Source: Tanytarsus gracilentus (Eukaryota > Arthropoda > Insecta > Diptera > Chironomidae). Taken from it: 64,000 bases of DNA. Location of the stretch: positions 4,154,001 through 4,218,000 of the forward strand of contig JAXRKN010000036.1 of assembly GCA_038502055.1 (NCBI GenBank). Direction: 5' to 3'. A program made the position numbers and the translations under genes. Each line of letters starts with the position of its first letter. Position 1 is the stretch's first letter. The notes beneath the pieces are model-generated. The model ran no database searches. It was not told where the DNA came from and worked only from the letters and a program-made list of their open reading frames with translations. This document shows, one piece after another, positions 1 to 11,190 of this stretch.

Positions 1-291
1 TTTGAAGAGAATTCACAATGTAGCCCAACACGAGACGCGACAAAACTATTAACATTTGTAGTCTTTTTTTTCTGAAGACGTTGCGAATCTTTTTTAACAA
101 CACCAATAATCCTTCTCTTTTTTTAAAAAACCGCATTCCCAAAAATTTACATCTTATGGAAATTGTAATTGATTAATCGATGCCACAAAGGCTCTTTCAT
201 GCGAGCATTAACACATGTTATTACCAATTTTTTATGCTCTCTCAGAATCGCGATAAAGATTAATAATGAGCGAGATTTAAATAGTAATTAC

Positions 292-3200
292 CTTGGAGCA
301 TAGATCGATAAGCTGTATCTGTTATTGCAAAGACATGCGGAGGTACTTCGTGTCGCTTAATTCCCTTATATCGCTCCATGATCTTTTCGGTGTAGATTGG
401 AAGCTTTTTGTAAGGATTGACGACAACACAGAAGAGTCCTGAGTAGGTCTGTATGAGTAATACAAAATGGAATTTCAGTTATTCGTCATGAGGTGAAATA
501 AATCATTTCTGCTGATTGCTGCAGCCTTGCAAGCGACTTTTTTTCGCCGAACGACAACGATAAATAATTTTTCATTCCATAGGAGAAAAATCAATCGATC
601 TTTTAGCTTTTATCCAACCATGAAACGATCGGGTGTACATACACTCTCGATTTTTCAACTTTTTTGGCATACACACAAAATATACATATATTTTGTGTAC
701 GTCGTAAAAATATACAAATTTTTTGTTTCATGTGCTTGATAAGCCAAATTAACAATTAATAATGGAGAAAAAAATTAATTTAGTTTGAATTTTAATTGGA
801 GCATGGCAAAAAAAATATAAAATATAAAATTATCGTCGTTGTCAGTTTGATTGTTGGGTGGCAGCAATTGACAGTCAATAAAAATGAGTGAGTGTAAATC
901 TTACATAAATCAATCCCGAATAATATCGATCTTTAATGTTGTGCAAAACTGATGCTTCATTCAGACACGTCAACTCGGCCATGTCTTCGACTTTGTCAAA
1001 TTTTGGCGGATTCATTTTTTGAATGTCATCTTTCTGTACCGTGATGCGCTTTCCTGTCTCAGAGAGCTCCACTTCCACTTCATCTCCGCCATCTCCTTTA
1101 ATGCTGGCAGCGACAAATCCCTGTTAAAAGATTAAAATATTATTTTAAAAATTTCCAAGAGTTTTGAGGCGGCTTCAAATATGTCATCGCTTTTTTAGCA
1201 CTTGAAAAAAGAATATTGTGCAACAGGTGTTTTGCTTAATGCCATTTTCTCGCGCTGATAAAATAGTAATAATACATGCGCCGTGTGAGTGTGAAAGTAA
1301 AAAGTCAGCAAATGACACATAAATTTGAGTAAAAAAGGTTTTAATTAAACTCGAGACGCTTTAAATGTGCTAATAAGAATTTCTCGATAAAAATTTCATT
1401 TAGTCGTCGACTGGAAATTTGAGAAATTGCATTCTCAATCCGAGCAGCAGAGTACATTCATCATTGAAGCCATTGATATTTCGATGCATGATTAATGCAT
1501 GCGGAATGAAAACGATACAATGTTAAAGAATTGTATTTAATTTTTTTTTGCAAACAAAATATCTTTTAAACACCGCAATACGAGCGCGCGAGAGAAAATG
1601 AAGGGTATGAAGAATGACTTTTTTGTGGAATGCCTAAAATGATGTCATTTTACAAACAACGCACAACTACACCCAACCACCACATGCTCAGAAGTTAATG
1701 CCGAAAAAAAAGAATAATAATTTTTAAGTCACTGCTTTTTCGCTCTTTATCACATACGAAAAAAAGACCTTTTAATGAAATCAAACATTGTTTCGCTCCA
1801 TTTTGATTTAATAGAATTAAATTTATTAATAAACTGAAATTGATTTTTATTTTTTGAAAAATAAATTGTGATCATTAATTATTATGCTGCAGTCTGTGCG
1901 CGCTCTCTCCGGCTTCAATCTTATTGTATTTCGGTTTTTTTTCGAGGCACCACCAACAACAGCAGCGCAACATCACACAATCGAATCGAAAAGCGCATAA
2001 ACTTGATTTTCAGGTTTTATTAATGATGAAGATCATTTTAAATGTCCACCTTAGTCACCACATTATAATGCGGATCATCGAACCTTCTCTTCGATATTTC
2101 GGACAATTGAATTGCTACAAATTTTTCTGTAATTTGCAATTATCGTCTTATCTTTCATTTACTACTTGGGTATTTTTATGTCAAATTATAAAAATATTCA
2201 TTTTATTCCATTTCGTCGTCCAACTGCGATAAGACAAAAAGATAACACACTCACACAGTGCGCTGGGCTGCAAGTGTCATTCCGATTAATTTATTATGTG
2301 CATCGGCTTAAAGGGCGAGATTTGATTATGAGTGAAATTTTTGTTTATGACATTTCCCATATTTAGCTAAATAAGATATTTTAATAGCTGCATCAATTCA
2401 AGAAATTTGTGAGAATTTTGGAGAATTTATTTGAATTATGACATAAATGGAATTAAAAAAACTACCATTTACAATTCAATTGAACTAGCTCACAAATTGA
2501 AAAGTGAGTTAAGCTCTCGGACTTGGATGAAAGCAAAGCACGAATTTCAATTCTTTTCGAGAAATGTACACATAACGCTGAATCTACGAGTTTTTTCCTC
2601 TCTTTGTTATTCTTATTCTTTATTTTTCGTGTATGTATGAAAAACTTAAATAAACGACGGCGGCGAAGGCAAAAAAAATGTTGTATATTCTGCGAAAGTT
2701 TGTAAGGTGACGGTTAGAGAAGCGAGAGGGAGAAGGATAGATGGTGAGTCATATGAAAATTTAAGCTAGAAAAGCACATATGAGTAAATCGTTTCTCCAG
2801 CGAAAGAGAGTCGAGATTATGAAATAATTTGTTTCAGAGAAGAACAAAAAAATGGAAATAGGATCCTCCCTTTATATACTCGCTTAAGTGTTTGTATTAA
2901 TAAATACATATATGTGGTTTGTGACTAAGATTTGTGATTTCATTATGTCGCCAAAGACAACAATGTTATGCTGTCTCTAAATTAATCGACAAATCATCGC
3001 GCCAGACATAAATTCTCGAGGAGTACACAATTAATAAGCATACACGGGTGCGGGTGAATAACTCAATAGATTGATGTGCTGTAAAAACAAATAATATCGA
3101 GCAGCGGCAGAGAGTGAAAAAATATATGAAGATACGCACGCATTAAAAGCGGAATTCGCATGATGATGAGTAAGTTGTGGCGGCGAGCAATGAAAATTAA

Positions 3201-3393
3201 CATCCGGTGAGAAAAATATTTCTACTCTCGATTCTTATCATCTTTGCGCATAAATTACCTGAGTTTCCGATGGAACCCAAACGAGACGCTTCTGCGTCCA
3301 CTCAGCTTGCGTTGTTGGATCATTGAAGTTATTCCTCTCGACGCTTAAGTACTTTAATTCCGGATCATTTCGATCTCTCAACTCCTCAGACAT
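292..3393 (-). CDS. zip: Non-muscle myosin II heavy chain, N-terminal exons (partial)
   Basis: The 5' coding part of the conventional non-muscle myosin II heavy chain, the actin motor of cytokinesis, cell-shape change and dorsal closure. Three minus-strand exons join in phase 0: 3259-3393 (starts MSEELRDRNDPELKYLSVE), 905-1120 and 292-448. The join gives the SH3-like N-terminal domain (WTQKRLVWVP, then GFVAASIKGDGGDEVEVEL) followed by the start of the motor (MNPPKFDKVEDMAELTCLNE, YYSGLIY/TYSGLFCVVVNPYKKLP). These match zipper-type rather than muscle myosin. The last visible exon ends in MLQ with a GTAATT donor, so the P-loop and the rest of the gene lie beyond base 1. The start follows a stretch without a splice acceptor and fits the usual short zip N-terminus. 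The extended N-terminal exon of some fly isoforms was not found. Family and start are secure; non-coding 5' exons are not resolved. Confidence 0.95.
1121..3258 (-). other. First coding intron of zip, no gene seen
   Basis: A 2.1 kb AT-rich intron between the first two zip coding exons, with canonical ends on the minus strand. Long first introns of this gene often hold regulatory DNA, but I see no coding exon or RNA gene here. The short ORFs in it have no family resemblance. Confidence 0.75.
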
Positions 3394-5055
3394 GTTTCAC
3401 AATTTTCTTATTCTTTTTTTTACACTAAATTATTATTTTTTTTCTAAATCACTTCACTATTCGAACTCTCGGAATTTATAATTTTTTTTTTGTTGGTACT
3501 GTGGCTGCTGCTATATGAGAAAGAGAAAAAATCCCACTGTAACTTTTTTTTTCTTTCTATAATTCAAGAGTCTTGGAGAATATGTATAAAATATTTTTTT
3601 TAATACACAACTGGATAGATGGATGGAAGCGAGCGAGAGAGAATGAATCGCTTTTCTTTCTTCTTTTCTTCTTATTCTTTCGAGTATGTGAGAGAGTAAG
3701 AAGCCGAAATGTGAAAAATTAATTTTGTCAAATTCAACGCCAAACCTTTTCTATATATCACTTAATTTAAATAATTTGAACAGTGAAATGCCCAATAAAG
3801 TCGTTGCACGCGATTTAAGAAAAACTTTTAGCTCGATTCGCTTCTAAAAATCAAATGAAATTGAAGAGTTGTCTACAATTCCTTTTCTTGCTCTTCGAAG
3901 TTTCGCCCTATTCTCACAGTTACGTCACCCCTCGAGAATTTATTTGAATTTTTTCCAACGGTTTTTATGATTTTTTCGTTATCAATTTATTTCATGTTTT
4001 TTATCAAAGGAAAATCAATTTCAATGAATATTTAAAGAGTTTTCATGTGACTCAAATTTACGATTTTCCACTGTGTGTTTAATCTCGAATGCAATGCTTA
4101 CCTAAAAGGTTTGGCAGTTAATATTTTTTTCTCTCTCTCTCTCTCAACCGGCAAAATCATCACATGGTGGATAAAATTATTTTATGAGTCATTTAATTAA
4201 AGTTTAACTCACTTTATGCTTGAAGTTAAAAACAAAATAAAGTTTAACTTGTTTTCAAACAATGAAAAATTTAATTTAAAATGTAAATTTGATTAAAAAA
4301 TTCCTTATCGAACATGCGACACCTCATCACAACAATAAATAACTCCCTGAAATATGAAATCATCAGCAGTAATTTAATATAGTAATGTATTTTAAGTGTG
4401 ATTAATTTTTATTTCATCTTCTTTCTTTTCCTCTCTTCGTTTTATGAAATCTTAGATTTTTTAAGCAATGAAAAAAACTTAAAATTATAAAAATTAATGT
4501 TTTGCGCTCCACTCTTCTTATCGTGTTTGTTGTAGTTTCCTATCATTTTTTCTTCTCTCCAGATTTATCTTTAATATAATATTTATATCGTTTTTACTTT
4601 TTTTATATTCGTCCATGTAATAACTGATTTTTTTTATACGATGATGATTGTTTTTTTATATACTCGTAGAAATTTTTGTTTTATCTCTTTTACAAATTAT
4701 AAAATAAGCGCGAAATATGATATTTAATTGTTGGGAGGCTGTGTAGCTATATTTCTTAGCTTCGTTTTTGTAAAAAATGAACAATATTTTTTTATTTTTC
4801 AAATTGAAATATGCGAGTTTGTGAGGCTCTCTTTTGCGGGATGATGATCTACGATTTTTTTTAGAAATGGAAAAAAGGAATTCAATGGAATAATCATCAG
4901 CATAAGTTATCATCACAGAATCTCTTCAAGTTAAAAGATTTGTTAATGATCAATTTTTTCATCTTCTTCATAATAAAGTTGTGTGTTTTATGTTAATTAT
5001 GAGAGTTGTACTCTGCTGTTGATGTTGCATATCGATTATGCTGCTGCTCATGCTT
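3394..5055. other. Intergenic DNA between zip 5' end and CNBP 3' end
   Basis: AT-rich spacer containing the 5' leader and promoter of zip (right of 3393 on the minus strand) and the 3' UTR of CNBP. It carries short CT/GA simple repeats, for example near 4131-4145. No other gene is supported; an 86-codon ORF at 4656-4916 is low-complexity and is not called. Confidence 0.6.
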
Positions 5056-6344
5056 CTACTGTCGTTGAGTTGGCGGCTTAGGTCTCGCATTTGGACAGTT
5101 GCCTATTTGAAATGATCGAGAGAAAAGAACAATTAGGACAATTTTAGGAGAGATGTGACATTCGACCAACTTCAATTAAATTTATAGAGGAATTTACTAA
5201 CAGTAAAAGTCATTTTTATCAAATGAGATTTTTATCTTCTTTGAAGTTAGTTGAGTTTGTTTACGTCAATTGAACAATCTTTCTATTTTCTAACTAAATT
5301 AGGATATTACAAATTATAATTTTTGACTGATAGAGAGAAAACTTTTAAGACTTACGTGAAATGTGTCCTTCGAGATTACAGGCGAAGCACACATCTACTT
5401 TTGTAGGGCAGTCACGAACCAAATGTCCTTTTTCCTAAAAAATAAGAAAATTCCATTTGAACACGAATATTAAAAAGTATCTTTAAGGTGTGCAAACCTT
5501 GCAATTGTAGCAGCTGATCTCATCTTTTTGACGATCACAATCACGAGATTTATGTCCAGTGTCGTTACAACGATAGCAACGCTCCTCCTGCTCTTGACAG
5601 TCTCTTGCCTAAAATCATAAGCAAATTATTGCGAGGATTTTTTTTGGTAATGGTCTAAAAACTAGTCTAAGTGACATCTACTTGATTTGTTTGTTTTTCT
5701 CTCTCCCTAAACATATTATGCTTGTATTAAATAGAGAGAGAGAGAACACACACCACTACATAGAAGCGATAGCTTTTTTAAGCATCAAACACCATAGGTT
5801 CGATTCGGTAAATTCTCTCTCACTCATGTGAGATTGTGTTCAAATGTCACTCTAACTAGTTTTTACTCTTTTTCTTCTCTCAGTCTCTCAGTGTCGCGGG
5901 TTCGATTCGGATGTGAAGAAAAAGAAGGTAAGTTTACTCACCAAATGACCGACGCGATTACATTTGTAGCACTTTTGGCCTAAAATCGTTGAATAAAATA
6001 TGAGTCAATGTGATTAATAACATGCGCCACGAACGTTCATTGGCATTTTTTTTTCTCGCTCAAATAAAGCCAAAATTATAACCCTACATTATTATTATTA
6101 TCAAAGAAAAATATTTTAACTCACCAAATCGACCGCCGCCGCCTGGTCCACCAAATTGTTTAGCGCGACATTCGCGTGCAAAGTGGCCAGTTCGATTACC
6201 TGTAAAAGGGAAGAGCTTGTTTAATGCTTTTCAATGACCGCGCGAGTGCCATGATTGAAAAATGCAACATTGCCGAAAACGAACAATTTCTCGATCAACA
6301 ACTCGTTAATTAGCTTGATTACATTTGTAGCAGACTGAAGACAT
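5056..6344 (-). CDS. CNBP: CNBP, CCHC zinc-knuckle nucleic-acid-binding protein
   Basis: Cellular nucleic-acid-binding protein, which binds single-stranded G-rich DNA and RNA and promotes translation of bound mRNAs. Six minus-strand exons: 6323-6344, 6125-6199, 5942-5979, 5498-5608, 5356-5434 and 5056-5102, with all phases consistent. The 123-residue product has five CX2CX4HX4C knuckles at about residues 5-18, 36-49, 56-69, 78-91 and 98-111 (for example CYRCNDTGHKSRDC). A Gly-rich spacer (GGPGGGGRFG) follows knuckle 1, matching the RGG box of vertebrate CNBP, which has seven knuckles. The tail is NARPKPPTQRQ. It faces RBM22 across a roughly 400 bp shared promoter region. Intron 3 (5609-5941) holds an inverted-repeat element, listed separately. 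Function is by family. Confidence 0.93.
5656..5865. repeat. Inverted-repeat-bounded insert in CNBP intron 3
   Basis: Positions 5656-5677 and 5844-5865 are imperfect inverted repeats: 22 bp with 19 matching, outer part TAAAAACTAGT. They enclose about 166 bp. The enclosed DNA carries one copy of the word GGTTCGATTCGG (5797-5808), and a second copy lies just outside at 5899-5910. The layout resembles a small non-autonomous DNA element. No clear target-site duplication was found, so this is tentative. Confidence 0.4.
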
Positions 6345-6742
6345 CTTTAACACTGTTTACTTATCGTCGGATGCTTTAGTTACTCGTAAATCTCTTTATG
6401 AAATTGAAAATTGAATTTGAAAAATGCGTTCTTTAGATGAGACAATGATGTCACGTTGAAATTTCACCTTCCGAGGGGAAAGTAAGTGTGTCATAAATGC
6501 GCGGTGACGTCATTCCTGAACGCATCCATTTGTGATCAAAAAAAACATTTCTGACGATTAAAAACTATTTAAATTTTCCTGCAATTTCGAGTGGATTTAA
6601 CTAAGCTTTTATAGCCTTATTCTCTTTTTTCACGGGTAAGTTATGGGAACAAGTCAAAAATAGCTTCTTTCATGACGAATTTAGTGCTAAAATTGTGAAT
6701 TTAATTCTTACAGATAAACAAATTCAATAAAAAGCCTTCAAA
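6345..6742. promoter_or_regulatory. Bidirectional CNBP/RBM22 promoter region with CRE palindrome
   Basis: The only DNA between the divergent start codons of CNBP (minus) and RBM22 (plus). It contains a perfect CRE/ATF palindrome TGACGTCA at 6505-6512. A likely RBM22 5' UTR intron begins at a GTAAGTTATG donor near 6635 and ends at a TTACAG acceptor near 6714. Transcription start sites are not visible. Confidence 0.55.
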
Positions 6743-7974
6743 ATGGCTATGAGCAAAACAACTTCGACTTATAATCGACAAAATTGGGAGGATAGTGTAA
6801 GCTAGTTTAGTTAACTACTTTAAATTTATACTAATTAATGATATTTTAGGAATTTCCAATTCTCTGTCAAACATGCTTGGGCGACAATCCTTATGTTCGA
6901 ATGATCAAAGAGAAATACGGAAAGGAATGTAAAATATGTGCAAGACCGTTTACAATTTTTAGATGGTGCCCGGGTGCTCGAATGCGTTTTAAGAAAACTG
7001 AAGTTTGTCAAACTTGCTCGAAATTGAAGAATGTATGTCAAACGTGTCTACTGGATCTCGAGTATGGACTTCCGACACAAGTCAGAGATGCGGCGTTAAA
7101 AGTGCAAGATGAGATTCCACAAAGCGACACAAACAAGGAATATTTTCTTCAGAATGTTGAACAGAAAATGGCATTGAATGGAGGAGAATTGCCGGGAACT
7201 TCGGGCGGAAAAGCACAGCCAGGCTCTGATGTCCTTGCAAAATTGGCACGTACCACTCCATATTATAAACGCAATTTGCCTCACATCTGCTCGTTTTGGG
7301 TCAAAGGAGAGTGTAAGCGAGGTGAAGAATGTCCATATCGCCACGAGAAACCAAATGAACCTGATGATCCTCTTTCGGAACAAAATATTCGCGATCGTTA
7401 TTATGGCGTTAACGATCCAGTGGCTGAAAAACTTCTCAAGCGTGCCGCATCATTGCCGGTTCTTGAAATACCATCCGATAAGACAATCACTACACTCTAT
7501 GTTGGCAACGTGGGCGAGCATTTAACGGAAGTGGACATTCGCGATCAGTTCTATCATTATGGAGAGATTAGAAATGTGACGCTTGTACCTAAGCAACAGT
7601 GTGCGTTTGTTCAATTCACAAAGAGATCGGGAGCTGAGCTTGCGGCCGAGAAGACTTTCAATAAACTCGTTCTTGGTGGTAAAAAATTGTCTATTCGTTG
7701 GGCATATTCGCAGGCTAAACAAGCAACTGCATCTTCGTCGGCACCCTTAAGACCACGAATAGATCCACGTCTAGATCCAGTGCCTGGTTTACCCGATCTA
7801 CCTACACCTTCCGATTATTTCAATCTTAATGCAAACGAAATGTGTGTACTGCCAGCTGGAATGAAGATCAATCAAATTCCTTCACACTTTTTACCGCCAA
7901 GCATGCCTGCTCCAGGTAGTAACATTCATTATCCCTCAATGGATCCCTCGCGACTAGGATCATTACAGAAATAA
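6743..7974 (+). CDS. RBM22: RBM22 / Cwc2-type pre-mRNA splicing factor
   Basis: Spliceosomal RNA-binding protein that contacts U6 snRNA and the pre-mRNA near the catalytic centre (RBM22 in animals, Cwc2/Slt11 in yeast). Two exons, 6743-6796 and 6850-7974, join in phase 0 to give 392 residues. In order: an N-terminal Cys-rich zinc-binding region (CQTCLGDNPYVRM, CKICARPFTIFRWCPG, CQTCSKLKNVCQTC); a CCCH zinc finger at about 161-183 (CSFWVKGECKRGEECPYRH); an RRM at about 233-305 (TLYVGNVGEHLTEVDIRDQF, CAFVQF); and a Pro-rich tail. Length and domain order match the metazoan family. AATAAA lies at 7996-8001, just after the stop. It is divergent with CNBP. Confidence 0.96.
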
Positions 7975-8582
7975 TTGTCATTTTTTTTCTTTCCTAATAA
8001 AAATTTAATTAATAAAATTAATGCAATCTCTCTCTCTCTCTCTTTCTCTCGATCGGATTAAAATTGTCTGAACAAAAATGAAGCACAATTTTTAAGTCCA
8101 GAGCAAAATGAGCTGTTGCTAACTTTGATTCTTTTTATCCCTTTTTCTCGCATCAATTTTACTTCTTCCCGTTTAAGAAAGTAATTCGTGATCTCAACAA
8201 ATATATTAATTTAAAAATTAGGATTACTTCAAAAAGTAGATTAAAAAAATTGCGCTCTTATAGCCTTCGAGTATTAAACGATGGGGTGATACTTTAATTT
8301 GCAGAGAGAGAGAGTGAAAAGAAAATATTTTCTAAAATATTGACATTTACTTAATTAAGCTATTTTTGTTGGCTTTTGTTTGTTAAGAAACCATTAACTT
8401 TGTAGATAAGTTGCGTCTAATTCAAATCATATTACCAACAGTCGCGAGACGAAAGGATAAGCAGAGTAAAATCAGAGAAATTCACTTTAGTGCAAAAGAA
8501 ATAACAAGAATAAAAATAATTTCGAATGGATCATTGTTGTTGTTGATTCGTCATATACACACACTCTCTATAACTAAATAAT
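7975..8582. other. RBM22-RSPRY1 spacer
   Basis: About 600 bp holding the RBM22 3' UTR with AATAAA signals, a CT-rich simple repeat near 8028-8050, and the RSPRY1 promoter and leader. No gene seen. Confidence 0.6.
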
Positions 8583-10456
8583 ATGGGCGTATGTTTGTGC
8601 AAGGATAAAGTGCAGGATGCGAATATCGACGATGACCCAGATATATACACACTCATTCGACAGCAAGATGTAGATAGGAACACCTGTAGTCTAACGCAGC
8701 GAGTCGATTCACTCGTGAAGGAGACACTACAAATAATCTCTTCAATTGTAGATGATGAGCCTGAAACTCCAAATTCAATGCTACTGCTGCATGACATTAC
8801 TGATAGGCCAAAGGGGTGGCTATGCCTTGTCAGGAGTCTCATTAGGGTGATTCCTATTGAACATGCAATGGGACCTTCGGTAAGTTAAATGTCAGAATAA
8901 TTAAATATCAATTTAAATAACTTTACTTTTAGGTAATAACACTTTTACTTGACGACTCACCACTGCCCTCAAAGGATACTGTGATTGAAGTTGCTGAAAT
9001 GATCAAATCTGACACTATTTCGACGCCTTGCGAAAGAAACCTGTGCGTTATATTAGGCTGTTTAGCTGAAAAATTAGCAGGCCCATGCTCCATTGCCATT
9101 CTTACGGATACGACACTTAATTATCTGTTGAAAAATATTACCGAGGATAGAGCTAAAGATCTTAGGCTCTTTTCTTTGATCGCGCTTGAGAAATTCGCTC
9201 AAACGGCTGAAAATAAGAGTACAATTAAGAAAAAACTTTTATCATATCACGAGCATCCACTATTAAAGCTGGAGAAGCATGTCAACGACACAGAAGATTT
9301 TACCCTACGACAAATAGGTTTTTGTGCACAATGGAGCTTAGACAATTATTGTAAGTGTTAAGTGAATCAACATGATTTGCTAACAATAATTACATTTATT
9401 TTTTAAGTTCTGATAGAAGGACGAAATTATTCTTACGAGACGGTTGACGTGGAGAAAATAAGCGTCATGTTAAATACAAAGGATGTCAGTGAATATTTAA
9501 AGATAAGCGCCGATGGTCTGGAAGCTCGATGTGATAGCTATGCATTTGAATCGGTTCGGAGTACATTTTCTGTAATGTCAGGTACATGGTTTTTAAATTA
9601 CCTTTTTTAATAGAAAGATATTTGAAAGTACTCTTCGATTGTAGGTGCATGGTACTATGAGTGCCTAATAATAACCAGCGGTGTAATGCAGATCGGATGG
9701 GCGCAAAAAGAATCACATTTCATGAGTTCTGACGGCTATGGAATTGGCGATGATTCATTCAGTGTTAGCTTTGACGGATGCCGGAAATTAATATGGCACA
9801 ACGCAAAATCGACCCCAATAAATTTACCTATGTGGAAACCTGGGTCAATATGTGGATGTTATATTGATCTAGACAATAGGGAAGTGATTTTTAGTTTAGA
9901 CGGACAAGAGAGTTTCGTTTTCAAGGAAGTCTTTAATGAGAAAAAGTGAGTTAAATTATGAGGAGAAAGTTTTAGCTATTCAAATGTGTCTTTTTAGCAA
10001 CGAACTGGGCTTTTTTCCTGCCGCCTCATATATGAGCTTTCAGCAATGTAGATTTAACTTTGGATCGGAACCCTTCAAGTTTCCGCCAAATCGGCCGTTC
10101 AACAATTTCAATCAAACTGCAGTATTAAAGGCACAAGATAAGGTAAAGGAACGAAAATTATCCTTAAAATATTTTTTAAAAAATGTCTCTTTTAGATTGT
10201 ACTTCCACGACACTTGTTTTTAGAGGAGTTAAGGAAGGCGAGTGTCACCGAAGACTCTTGTTCTTTATGTTTTGATAGACTAGCATCTATAAAATTGATT
10301 CCATGTGGCCACAAAGGTTTCTGCACTAATTGCTCGACCATGCTTTCAATCTGTCCGATTTGTCGTGCCGACATTACTCGCGTAGAGGAGGTTCAAATTA
10401 ATCAGCAGGAAAGTAACAATAACAACAACAATAATAATGATCAAATTGCATCTTGA
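8583..10456 (+). CDS. RSPRY1: RSPRY1, SPRY and RING-finger protein
   Basis: Putative E3 ubiquitin ligase of the RSPRY1 family, which in humans is linked to skeletal development. Six exons: 8583-8879, 8933-9350, 9408-9581, 9645-9945, 9998-10142 and 10196-10456; all phases agree, giving 531 residues. The N-terminal half is helical (ITLLLDDSPLP, VILGCLAEKLAGP, FCAQWSLDNY). A SPRY domain follows from about 277 to 440 (SGVMQIGWA, GYGIGDDSFS, FDGCRKLIWHNA), then a C-terminal RING at about 466-502 (CSLCFDRL, CGHKGFC, CPICR). The N-terminus MGVCLC has Gly2 plus Cys4 and Cys6, a typical myristoyl/palmitoyl signal, which suggests membrane tethering (inference). The third intron contains a 48-bp sequence repeated near 13.1 kb. 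The substrate is unknown. Confidence 0.94.
9599..9646 (+). repeat. 48-bp repeat, copy 1 (RSPRY1 intron 3)
   Basis: This 48-bp stretch is identical to 13126-13173. It makes up most of the 63-bp RSPRY1 intron 9582-9644 and provides its polypyrimidine tract and 3' AG. The last two bases of the repeat are the first two of the next exon. The flanks differ between the copies. Confidence 0.8.
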
Positions 10457-11190
10457 TAGAAGATCTTTTTTAATAAGTGGTTTTGCGCGAGAGAGAGAGA
10501 GCAATCAGTTATCGATATTGTTATGTGCCGAGATGTTTTAAACTGCACTTTTTTCTTCTTCCTTTCTCTCCTTGAGTCCTTAAGTCTTACTTAAAATGTA
10601 ATTAATTAACACTGACAAACCGCAATAATTGAGTTCTTTTTCCACAAATTCTTTTTTCGAATATAGCTTATATGAAATGAAGAGTTTTTGAGAGGAAAAA
10701 GTTGAAATAGTTTTTGACTAAAACAGATATTTTCGTGCTTAAAATCATATTACAAATCTCTATTTTTCTCCCAAGTTTGGGAGCTTTCTATTTGATAAAA
10801 ATAATTTCATGGAAGAAACAAACAAGCCTATACAAAATAACTAATTTTGTCTTGATAAAAGTTTGCATAAGATGTTTTTCCCAAATTTATTTTATTTCTT
10901 TTTTATTTGAGTTTGTTTGTAGCTGCTAAAATCTTATATATTAATAACAAAAAATACCTGAATAAAACATTTTTTTTTGAGAGAAATGATCGGCTTTATT
11001 TTTAATTTTCTTGCATCTCAACATCATCAATTTCTTGATCATCGTTCGTCTGCGATTGATTATATAAAATATTATTTGAATTATTAGATTTTTTGGGGGA
11101 TAAAGATACAAGAATGTTATCTCTATCCCCCAATCAAGTAAAGTTTCATTAGCGGAAAAAAGTTGAGCCAAGATCCAGAAATCGATAGAT
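10457..11190. other. Convergent spacer between RSPRY1 and Prosalpha6
   Basis: The 3' UTRs of two converging genes. It is AT-rich with a short GA repeat near 10491-10500. The ORFs here are short and not conserved in appearance, and no gene is supported. Confidence 0.6.

Noticed and set aside
5797..5910. Two B-box-like words as tRNA genes
   Set aside because: No 7-bp acceptor stem, D arm or anticodon arm can be folded around either copy, and the T-stem does not pair properly.
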